DNA of 64,000 nucleotides from Blautia liquoris. Lineage in GTDB: Bacteria; Bacillota; Clostridia; Lachnospirales; Lachnospiraceae. A model generated the notes under the pieces. It saw only the letters and a program-made list of their open reading frames with translations, searched no databases and was not told the DNA's origin. Position 1 is the stretch's first letter. Every line of letters starts with the position of its first letter. Where the stretch lies: the NCBI RefSeq assembly GCF_015159595.1, contig NZ_CP063304.1, positions 1,798,001-1,862,000 of the forward strand. The letters are read 5' to 3'. This document shows positions 35,454-44,700 of the stretch, piece after piece. The position numbers were made by a program, and so were the translations under genes.

Positions 35454-36419
35454 TTAGCCCTCCTGTCTTAGGTCTGTCAGATACCACGGAAGATTTCGCA
35501 TTTGATTCGCTTTTCTCTCGAGATTTTTAAACTTTCTATTCTCATAGAGATTCAATGCCGCAGGAAAAAAGCAAAATAAAGCCCAAGATAAATCACAGAT
35601 CAGATTGAATCCCTTTAATGGAATCCCCCCCATCTTAATTATAGGATTATACTGTGCAAATGCAGCACCATGAGCAAACCCGGCACCGCATATCCCCATC
35701 AGTCCCAGAAGTACTGCCGTAATCAATTTATCTCGGTTATCAAAGCGAAAAATTGAAAATGCAGTCCTCCCCTTTAAGCCATATCCGCGGGCTCTCATAG
35801 AATCCGAGGTTTCTATGGCATTCTCGAGTGCCCATGTGACCAATATAGATAATATCTTAATACCGTATTTTATCTTCTGAAGCAAATTTCCATTACTCAT
35901 ATCACGGCCAACTGCTTTCTGTCCGTTTCGAATCACCTTAAGTTGTGCTCCAAATCTTGGCACAAAGCGAAAGACCATGGAAAGAATCAAGGAAAGGGCA
36001 GGAATAATTCTTCCAAATAGATAAACAAATTTATCTGTAGTCATCACCTCGTTGTAACAGGTAAACCATAAAATAGCAATAAAGAGCATAGAAGAAAGCA
36101 CCACTCCATATACCGTTGCCTCCAGTGTCACCGGTCCTGTTTTCAAATAAAACAAAGTTGTCACTCCGTAATGATTAAATGCGGGGTTGATAAATGCCAC
36201 GATAATCATTGCCGGAAGCGTAAACAGAAGATTAAATTTGAAGACATTCCCTGCTCCTTTTAGATAAACGGCATAACTGAAGGCTCCCAAAAACGAAATT
36301 CCCAGTAAAATGGGATGACTGATAAACATGGATACCAAAATCACAGTCATAAAATAGAAAAAATTAATAGCGGGATGGCATTGCGCAAAGGCATCCATTC
36401 TTTTCACTTGTTGATTCAT
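35454..36419 (-). CDS. ECF transporter T (transmembrane coupling) component
   Basis: The 321-residue protein has N- and C-terminal hydrophobic segments and the coupling-helix motif SMRARGYG (about residue 215) that contacts the ATPases in EcfT proteins. A second Ala-Arg-Gly-type helix is not obvious. Its ATG at 36419 follows the lipoprotein stop by two bases, with GGGAG seven bases upstream, so the two are coupled. Together with the A and S genes it completes an ECF importer dedicated to one substrate rather than a shared module. Confidence 0.92.
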   Translation of the reverse strand: MNQQVKRMDAFAQCHPAINFFYFMTVILVSMFISHPILLGISFLGAFSYAVYLKGAGNVFKFNLLFTLPAMIIVAFINPAFNHYGVTTLFYLKTGPVTLEATVYGVVLSSMLFIAILWFTCYNEVMTTDKFVYLFGRIIPALSLILSMVFRFVPRFGAQLKVIRNGQKAVGRDMSNGNLLQKIKYGIKILSILVTWALENAIETSDSMRARGYGLKGRTAFSIFRFDNRDKLITAVLLGLMGICGAGFAHGAAFAQYNPIIKMGGIPLKGFNLICDLSWALFCFFPAALNLYENRKFKNLERKANQMRNLPWYLTDLRQEG

Positions 36420-36421
36420 GA

Positions 36422-37621
36422 TCAATCTCCCATATACTCATCTCCGACGTCCCGTCCGAGATCACAGGTATATCTCCACTCGATATTATCTCCGTCACTT
36501 ACCTCATACTTGGAACACCCATAATTGGGATACCAGCCGTTCACACGATACATCCAGCCGGAGAGCTCTCCGCAGTCAAATTCATAGAGCTGATTGATTC
36601 CTCTCACATAATAAGAACTGTAAGCCGGGGTATAGGTTGCATCCATATGAATTCCGGTTTCACGGCAGACACGATAAAGGACATCGTAGACGGTTTCCCC
36701 CGGATCATATTCCACAGTTGTGCTTCCCATAATCCAACCGTCGGATGGTACGAAACTGCTCTTTGACTGTTTCAAATTTCCCCAGTTATTCAAAATCGTG
36801 GAACATTCTATCGAGATGGTACAGGTATGTTCAGGCATTTCTGTATTTTCTTCTTCCCCGTTCGATGCCTGTTGATTCTCTTCTGGAGAAGAGATTGCGT
36901 TCCTATCTGTCTGGCTGTCCTCCTCTGATGCACTTTTCTTATTGGACGAAGTACTGTTTTTATCGGTATCTTTTTCCTCTGTCTCAAGCTTTGTCTTTCC
37001 TCCAACCAGATAGTAAGTATCTCCCATCTCTGTAACCGGAAAGCTTAGCCGCGTAACTTCTTTTTCGTCGTTTGTTTCTGAATCCAGAGAAACATCACAC
37101 ATCTTTTCGGGGCCTTGATCCGTCATCTTGCATAAGATCACAGAGTCCGCATCCCACTTTTCTGTAAGCAAAAGTGTCAAGTTTACCGGAGCCGCCAGAT
37201 TTCCTTTATTCAACGTCAGCCCCAGCCCAACCGTTGCATTGTTAGCGGCTTTTTTTATTTCCTCCACCCTTTCATCGGGAAACTGAACCTTCAGATTCTG
37301 TTCGATGGGATTTTGAATCTTCTTGCCATCGTATGTCCATGTATAGGTAATTCCTGTATCCTGATCGGTTGAAAAAAATTCATAACTTCCTTCTTTTCCG
37401 GCAATTGTCTCCATCTGTGCCTTTTTGACAATACCGCCTTCTGGAAGTTCGTTCTTTTTCTTCAGACTTTCTACAGGATTTTTTGAACTCTTGGACTTAA
37501 CCGTCTCCTCTTTCTCCAATTTCGGAATCTCACTACTATTGGTTGTCGGGCCACAACCAGCACTCAATAGCAATATGCAGACAAGACAAGCCGCAAAATA
37601 TCTGCCCATTTTCCCTTTCAT
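36422..37621 (-). CDS. DUF4430 (transcobalamin-like C-terminal domain) lipoprotein
   Basis: The 399-residue protein has a lipoprotein signal with lipobox LLSAGC (cysteine near residue 23), so it is anchored outside the membrane. A middle beta-rich region (about 60-220) is followed by a Ser/Lys/Asp linker. The DUF4430 domain occupies about 264-395, with TVYDVLYRVCRETG, GELSGWMYRVNGWYPN and DGDNIEWRYTCDLG. DUF4430 is the fold of the beta domain of intrinsic factor and transcobalamin. Immediately upstream of the ECF genes, it is the natural candidate for the extracellular receptor that hands the ligand to the S component. Confidence 0.88.
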   Translation of the reverse strand: MKGKMGRYFAACLVCILLLSAGCGPTTNSSEIPKLEKEETVKSKSSKNPVESLKKKNELPEGGIVKKAQMETIAGKEGSYEFFSTDQDTGITYTWTYDGKKIQNPIEQNLKVQFPDERVEEIKKAANNATVGLGLTLNKGNLAAPVNLTLLLTEKWDADSVILCKMTDQGPEKMCDVSLDSETNDEKEVTRLSFPVTEMGDTYYLVGGKTKLETEEKDTDKNSTSSNKKSASEEDSQTDRNAISSPEENQQASNGEEENTEMPEHTCTISIECSTILNNWGNLKQSKSSFVPSDGWIMGSTTVEYDPGETVYDVLYRVCRETGIHMDATYTPAYSSYYVRGINQLYEFDCGELSGWMYRVNGWYPNYGCSKYEVSDGDNIEWRYTCDLGRDVGDEYMGD

Positions 37622-37652
37622 AGGTTTCCTCCTAACCGTCCTTTAAGAATTC

Positions 37653-40600
37653 TTAAATCCTTTTTTTGAAATATATACATACACCTACTACCGTACAGCC
37701 ACAAACTAGACACAGTACATATGGGATTTGAGCTTTTGAAAATATGCGCTTATCGTCCCTGAGGACTGCATTTGTCGCTGCCGGAACATTTTCTTTCCCT
37801 TTGGTATCCTTCTCTTTTGCAAGCACTTTCGTTTTCGGTTTATAGTCGGAGCCATCAAAACTCCATGGTTTTTTTTCATCCGCTTTCTTTTTGGCAGTTT
37901 TCTCTTGTTCATTCTTTTTTGCCGCTGCCGGCTTTTTGACAGCATTTCCGTCTGTCGTGCGAGAACTTGCAGTGGATGGTGACTGGGATTTGCTTCCGGA
38001 AGTGTCACCGGATGCATTACGTCCACCTCCTTGCACTATATCCATAGTCATTTCTGCCTGTTCCAAGCCTGTACCGCTTCCGTCACCGGTTCCGCCCGGC
38101 TTCACCGCCAAATCCGACATGTCATAGAGTGCTGTTTTTCCGTCCAATAGCCTTTGGTAGGCCACCAGAGAATAAAAACCCTGACCGGTAGCAAGACCAT
38201 CTACTTCTCCTGCAGCAGCTCCGCCGTTATTGCCACTTCCTGCTTTTACATGCATGAATCCGCTTCCGCCAATATGGTATGAAATCAAGTTTTGTACCGT
38301 CCATGCGCCATTTTTGACAAATCTGGTATCTTTTTTGGGATCAATTCCAAGCGATGTAAGAGCAGTAATGACCTGTGCCGTCGACTCCGAAGTTTCCACG
38401 CCCATCGTGATGTATCCGCCGGTTTTCGTCTGCATACTGCCCAGACAATCCAACGCTTGATTTACTGCTTTTGTCACATCTTCATAACCGGATTTGTTAT
38501 AAAACGGAGATAAGGACTGCAGCGCCATTCCGGTCATATCGGAATCTGCTTTTCTGCCGGATAAGGCCCATCCTCCATCCTTCAACTGCCTGCCCAGAAT
38601 AAAATCCAACAACTTCTTTTCCGTTGTCTGCTCGGCAACACCAGATATCTGTGGAATCTGATAGTCCGGGTATGATTTCAGTGCAATCAGTGCCCATATT
38701 GGACCGTTCAACCCTTGATTCTTGACTTGTTCAAAATCAGCCAGTGGTTTGAACAGATTATACCCTGCGACATTTCTTGCATCTTTTCCGATAGCAGTAA
38801 CCGCAAGGATGACTTTCGAATATTCTGTATACGCCGATTCACTGAGAACACCATTTTTCTGTTTCAGATAATTGGCAAGATGATTATAATAAACCGAAAA
38901 ATACGTGTCGTTCAAATCCATTCCATTCCTTGCCTGGGAAATCACATACCATTCACTGCCCAATGTCGGGCTTTGATCCGTCGATTTGGCATAGGCTGCG
39001 GTCTCTTTGATAACTTCTTTGATCGATTTTGACAGAGAATTTGCCGTGGTAACGACAGTCACTTTCGTCTTTGCCTTAATCTTTGCCTGACCTTTTACAG
39101 ATGCCGTAACCACAGCCGTTCCGGCTTTTTTTCCCGTCACATTTCCCTTTCCGTCTACCGATACGATTGATGCATCCGAACTCTCCCACACATATTCCAC
39201 CTTGCTCGTGGCATCGTCAGGGATTTTTTTCGGTGCAAGCGCAAGGGTACTTCCCTTGGTCACCTTGCACATATTTTTCATGTCCAGACCAGTGATCGGG
39301 ATTGGAACATCGGCAATCACAAACAATCCGCTTTTATTTGTCTTGACCAGCGCCGTACCAAGGCCAAGATCCATCTGCGGTTTTAATTTTTTTAATCCAT
39401 TCCCACTGTAATAAAATACCTGTGGATTTTCCATCTTGGCAAGGTCTTTGCAGGAAAACGTAAGCGCGATATTTCTCTCCTGCTTGTAGCAGCTTTGATC
39501 CCGAATGTCGGTATAAGAGATCTCCCATGCTTCTGAGGGGGCCTTGGCGTTTGTGTATTTCTTTTTCAGCGCCTTTTCTACCTCTGTAAGATTCTCCGGT
39601 TCCCTGGCATGTGTCTGTATATACCAATAGCTGTCTGCCGAGACTCCACTCTTGGCATGAATCCCAGTTCCAATCCATGTTTTTATCTGCTCCATCTGCC
39701 CTGTTGTCTCTTCACTGACTGCCAGGGAATCCTTTAATTCATCGTAAGCCGCAACTGCCTGTAAAAAGGTCTGGATCTGCAGACTCTCCGGGCGAACCGA
39801 AGCCGAGATATCTATGGCATTGACTGCCTCTGTAATCAGAAACGGCAGTGTATCCAGTGCATCCATCAACCTTTGTACAAGCCCCTGGCTTAGTTGTTCT
39901 TTTTGTATCTCATCGAGTGACTCGTACTTCTCAAACGGAGCGATAACCGCCGCTGTGTCCTGTAAAGTGACTGGATTTGGAATTGACGCCAAAAGCTCCT
40001 TCGTCTCCTTTACTTCTGTCACCATCTCCTCCATGCGGCTTCTGGCTTTTTCCAATCTTTTCTTGTATGCTGCGTCCACAAGGATTTTCTCTTCCGTTTT
40101 GAGTGCATCATAGGCATCTGCCGCATCTTCGACCGCCTTTCGGTCGGTCATGGACAATGCAGATAAGGAGGGAAGCTTTTCAATCAGACTCGCCACACGG
40201 TTCACATTTTCATATTTCTTTGTCAGTGTCTGTATGACCGAGAGACAGCGGGAAAGCTTCTGCTCCAACACCTTCGAATTATCCAGATAGCTTTTGGAGG
40301 TATCACTTAAAGACTCCCAGGAATCCTGTGCGGTCCAGACCTCAGCGACATCTTCGATGGTAAGTGTACCAGCTTTCGGGAGGGCTTCAATTAATGCCTG
40401 TGCCTGAAGTGCAAGCTCCTTTGCATCCCCAACCGTGACTTGGCAGGCCGCCTGGATATCTGTACCATTCTGCTGTGCGGTAACGGCCACTGTCCCTTGC
40501 GAAACCGCAGTTACAACTCCGTCCCCGGAAACCTCTGCAATGGATGAATCTGAGCTGCCCCATGTAATCTGTAAAGGCTCAGTAGCATTCTCCGGCGTTC

Positions 40601-41717
40601 CGGATGCCTCCAGCCGGTACGTATCACCGGCTTCCATGGAAAGTGCTGTCTTATTCAAGCGAATTGATGTATACGGTCTTTGGATAACGGTCACGGCACA
40701 AGACTCACGAATCCCATTCTGTGTCATCGCAGTGATCATTGCCGTTCCTGCTTTATGTGGGGTAATTCTTCCTTTCTGAGTTACGCTGGCAACCTCAACG
40801 TCGGATGAATCCCAGGATATGCCCGGAAAAGAAGTATTCTTTGGATACACTTTCGCATCAAGAGCAGTCACCGGATCGTTTTCATAGAGTGTCAGACTGC
40901 TGTCCGAAAGCAGGATGGACTCCGGCCATACCACTGCCTGATCCGGCAGGGCACTGCAGGCCTGATCCACCTCCTTTTGTGTTGCATTCAACTTCTGCGC
41001 AGTCTCTACCGCATGGTCATAGGCATTCTGATCCTGCTCCGTCGAAAGCCAGCTGTCCATCGCCTGATTGATATAAGCCAACCTCGTGAACAGTTCTGAT
41101 TTATCGGCTCTGTCATAGACATTCCCGCCGGGACTCTCCCCACTGACATCCAGACCGGTTCCATAGAGTGTAAACTGAATCCGTAAGACATCTTTATTCT
41201 TAAGCGTATAGCTTTCCATACTCGTTCCCGGAAAGTCATTGTTTACAGAGTACATCCATCCGGAAGTCTCTGTCCCTGCATCTGCGGAGGCATAGGAAAA
41301 CTCATTTAGATCCGGTGCATATTTATTCGTCAGAGTATCCGTCAAATTTTTATTGTCCTTATCTGCCATCTCCTTGATAAGATCTGGTATCTGCAAATCT
41401 CCCCCGGCATCGCCTCTGGTAATTCCTGAAAGATACCAGCCATAACTCGTGTTCGTGTTCACGATCAAAGGATAACCTTTCTGTTCCATATACCGGGTAA
41501 GGAGACTGCTCACAGTCTCTTCTCCCAGAAGCGGGACCACTTCCGGTTCTGTAATCCACCCTTTTCCCAGAGTGAATTTTTCCACGGATACGATAACGGA
41601 AGAGCTTTCTCCCTGTGCCTTGGCAGGAACTGTATCGTATATTCCTCCTCCAAAGCACAGAAGAAATGTCAGAAGAAATGCCAGAATTTTCTTCATTCTC
41701 ATCTTATCTTTTCTCAT
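37653..41717 (-). CDS. Large surface protein: DUF4430 + bacterial Ig-like domains + alpha/alpha toroid + membrane anchor
   Basis: The 1354-residue protein starts with a signal peptide (to about residue 36, ending PAKA). A DUF4430-like domain covers about 38-155 (ETSGWMYSVNNDFPGTS, KNKDVLRIQFTLYG). Two Big_2-type Ig-like domains follow at about 250-430, then helical segments related to repeats in the neighbouring giant protein (about 440-620), another Ig-like domain (about 800-890), and an alpha/alpha toroid of the terpenoid cyclase/prenyltransferase-like fold (about 890-1200; GWALSGRKADSDMTGMALQSL, TGGYITMGVETSESTAQVI). A Lys/Ser/Thr-rich stalk and a C-terminal transmembrane helix ending KKRI follow, without an LPXTG motif. 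DUF4430 plus toroid mirrors the two domains of transcobalamin. Confidence 0.88.
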   Translation of the reverse strand: MRKDKMRMKKILAFLLTFLLCFGGGIYDTVPAKAQGESSSVIVSVEKFTLGKGWITEPEVVPLLGEETVSSLLTRYMEQKGYPLIVNTNTSYGWYLSGITRGDAGGDLQIPDLIKEMADKDNKNLTDTLTNKYAPDLNEFSYASADAGTETSGWMYSVNNDFPGTSMESYTLKNKDVLRIQFTLYGTGLDVSGESPGGNVYDRADKSELFTRLAYINQAMDSWLSTEQDQNAYDHAVETAQKLNATQKEVDQACSALPDQAVVWPESILLSDSSLTLYENDPVTALDAKVYPKNTSFPGISWDSSDVEVASVTQKGRITPHKAGTAMITAMTQNGIRESCAVTVIQRPYTSIRLNKTALSMEAGDTYRLEASGTPENATEPLQITWGSSDSSIAEVSGDGVVTAVSQGTVAVTAQQNGTDIQAACQVTVGDAKELALQAQALIEALPKAGTLTIEDVAEVWTAQDSWESLSDTSKSYLDNSKVLEQKLSRCLSVIQTLTKKYENVNRVASLIEKLPSLSALSMTDRKAVEDAADAYDALKTEEKILVDAAYKKRLEKARSRMEEMVTEVKETKELLASIPNPVTLQDTAAVIAPFEKYESLDEIQKEQLSQGLVQRLMDALDTLPFLITEAVNAIDISASVRPESLQIQTFLQAVAAYDELKDSLAVSEETTGQMEQIKTWIGTGIHAKSGVSADSYWYIQTHAREPENLTEVEKALKKKYTNAKAPSEAWEISYTDIRDQSCYKQERNIALTFSCKDLAKMENPQVFYYSGNGLKKLKPQMDLGLGTALVKTNKSGLFVIADVPIPITGLDMKNMCKVTKGSTLALAPKKIPDDATSKVEYVWESSDASIVSVDGKGNVTGKKAGTAVVTASVKGQAKIKAKTKVTVVTTANSLSKSIKEVIKETAAYAKSTDQSPTLGSEWYVISQARNGMDLNDTYFSVYYNHLANYLKQKNGVLSESAYTEYSKVILAVTAIGKDARNVAGYNLFKPLADFEQVKNQGLNGPIWALIALKSYPDYQIPQISGVAEQTTEKKLLDFILGRQLKDGGWALSGRKADSDMTGMALQSLSPFYNKSGYEDVTKAVNQALDCLGSMQTKTGGYITMGVETSESTAQVITALTSLGIDPKKDTRFVKNGAWTVQNLISYHIGGSGFMHVKAGSGNNGGAAAGEVDGLATGQGFYSLVAYQRLLDGKTALYDMSDLAVKPGGTGDGSGTGLEQAEMTMDIVQGGGRNASGDTSGSKSQSPSTASSRTTDGNAVKKPAAAKKNEQEKTAKKKADEKKPWSFDGSDYKPKTKVLAKEKDTKGKENVPAATNAVLRDDKRIFSKAQIPYVLCLVCGCTVVGVCIYFKKRI

Positions 41718-41733
41718 AGATTTCCCTCATTTC

Positions 41734-44700
41734 TCAGTTGTACTGCTCCCTTTTTCTTTTCAGGCAGAGCAGCAGGACTCCTGTGCTGGCAAGTAACAGA
41801 ATACCCATGGTCTTTGCCTGCCCTTCAAGCTCATCTCCGGTCTTTGGAACCCCTGTCTTGCCTCCGGCTGTGATTTTGTTGCCGCTGCTTCCTGTATTTT
41901 TGCTCCCTGTCTGCCCGGTATTCCCAGTCTTTGAAGTCCCAGGATTCGTCTTGCTGTCTGAACCATTATTATTGTTATTATTATTCTCGTCCTCATACTC
42001 GGAGCCTGTGTTCTCTTCGATGACACCGGCTGCAAAAGAAGACAGGCTTTGCGTCGTAAATGTAAGATCGCCTTCTTGTACTTCTCCTTGCAGAAACTCC
42101 ACAGTTCCATCTGTTTTCAAGTGGGCAATCACCGCTGTCTTCTCAGACAGGTCTTCTTCGGTATGTACCGTAAGCCTCATCCCCCCTGCTGGCATGAAAT
42201 CCTCACGGATTCCATCCTCCAAGATCCGATAGGCCGTCACGTCGAAGGCGTTTAAAAGTAAGGCCTTCTTTTCGCTGTCCAATTCCTCGCGCAGGCGTGT
42301 ATAGCTGTCCTCGGACTGAGCAATGCGTGTAATCTTGATTACGACGTCCCAGGGAATGGTACCCTTGTAGGTGACCAGTTCGTTCTTTTCGCTTTCTGCT
42401 GTCTTTGCCGCAGAGATGTCCTCTTTCATCGTGTCCATGGACTTCACCAGGCTTTCCGGAATCTGTGCCTTCTGGGAAGGTGTCAGTGTGTCGTAAGCAC
42501 TCTCGGCCTTTTTCAGTGACAGGACGGTATCCTCTGCTAAGAGGTCATTGGTCTCGTCCACGGCATCCTTAATCTGTGTGATCACCGCCTGGGCTGCATT
42601 TTGCCCTTCCTGGAAATCTGCCAGTTTCCTCTTGCTATCTTCCCAGCGGTCGGTATAGACGACAAAGCTTTTCGCCTGTCCGCTTAAGGCATCGTACTGC
42701 TTTTGGATCTCTTCCAGAGCTGTAGTGACTGCCTTGACATTCCCCAAGTTGACTTCATCGGGCAGATCTTCGATCCGGTTATCCACTTTAGCTGCAGCTT
42801 CCAGATCACTGTTCAGGGTGGACAACTGATTTTCAACTGTCTCCATCTTATCCTGCAGACGGGTTCCATCCTCCCAGGCGATACTGTTCAGATAAGTCTT
42901 TGCCTCCTCATTTGCCTGGTATCTGGTGAGCAGGTCTCCCGCAAGTCCCATATTGTATTTTGTGACCGGGAGTTCAAAGGATGCAATTTCTTCCACCAAC
43001 GGTGCCAGCACCTCTTCGATATAACCGTTATATTGCTCTGCGATTTGCTTCAAGTCCATAAGCTTCCGGTATTCTGCAGGATTTTCATTGGCAAATACTT
43101 TTTGCAAGGCTTCATCCATAGACTGATACCGGCTCACAGCCGCTGCAATTTCCTGAAGGATTTTCTCTGTTATCTCCATATCAGAGCCGTCTTCCTTATG
43201 TCCTTCCAGAGTTCCAGGATCAGGCAGCTTCCTGGTCAGTTCCAGCAGATCCTCCTGCTTCAAGGCTGTCAGTTTCGCTTCCGCCCCTGTCAGGACGGTG
43301 TAATTAGTTACCCTCGCCTTTAATACCTCCGTAGAAAGGCTCTCATATAAACCTCTGACACTTTTTACAAATGCATCATCCTCCAGGGTAAGTTCCTCAA
43401 GTGCCGGAATATCCGCGATGTTCGCAATCACTTCCCGGACCGCCTCGGCATCGCTTTGCTGCCCTTTGATTGTCTCATAATCGTCCAGCAGCTTATCGCG
43501 CTGATCAAAATCCAGCAGTTCCCGCTGTTCTTCTGTGAGCAGCATATATTCCTGATACGCCTTCTTTACCGCGTCCCCATCTGTCTCGTAGGAAAGATCT
43601 TTCGAATCCGGCAGGGCCTCGATCAGTTCCGATACAGTCTTAACAGCTTTCAGATTCCGAATTTTCTTCTCGGCAGTAATCAAATCGGAAGAATTGGATA
43701 TCTGCGCTTTTAAATCTGTATCCAATACATCATACGAAGCTCTGGCCGCACTGACAGCATCTGCATCCTCAAGGGTAAGAGCCTCCAGTTGGGGAAGGCT
43801 TGCAATCGCTGCAATCACTCCATATACCTGGTTTGCTTTCTGCAGTTTATCGTATGCCGCTGATACAGATTCGTCTTTTCGAATCTCATCATCCATTCTG
43901 CCATATACATCATACGCATCCTGTATCGCTGTGCCGCTGTTCTCCTGAACTGTTCCAATGCTCTCCACGGCATCCGTAAACGCTTCAACCAGGTCAATGT
44001 ATTGTAAGGCATAATCCAGTTTATAGGCATGTTTTACATAATGTTGAAGCATTGCGGTTCCTTCATCGCCATTGGATGAATATTCGGAAAGATTGTCATA
44101 TGCTTTCTTTGCAGTCAGAATCTTGTCTTTATCCTTATAGGCAACGGATAGATCTTTTATCTGATCCGCCACATCCTCTACCGCTGCTTTCTGCTCTTCT
44201 GATCCCATAAACGTATCATATTTCCATTCTGAATCTGCAATCCCCACAAGATCGTTCAATTCAAAATACGCCTTGCCCATGCCGGCTGCCGTCCCGTTGT
44301 TTGCATCGTACAGCGTCTGTAAAGCTCTAGAAGCATTATCAATTTTCCCCTGAAGCACCTTATCGGTCTGAATGCTCTTAGACCTGTCCAACAAAACCTC
44401 AACCTTTTCCAGTGTCAGCATATTATCCGGAAATACGCAAGACTGGTTGATAATTCCGGACAAGGCAATCACTACCTGTGCTGGCATGGTACCAACACTC
44501 TCTTTTGTAGGTTTACCATTTTCATCAAAGCAAGATGCATAATATTCTATTGGTGTTCTGCCCTGGCAACGCCAATCACTCTCCTGAAGATTAATTCCCG
44601 CTGCTGTCAGCCCCATGATTACACATGACTGGGTCGCTGAATTACTATTATAATACCAGAAGTTTTCAAAAGCTCCCGGAATCGCCGGCCCCCGCTTCGG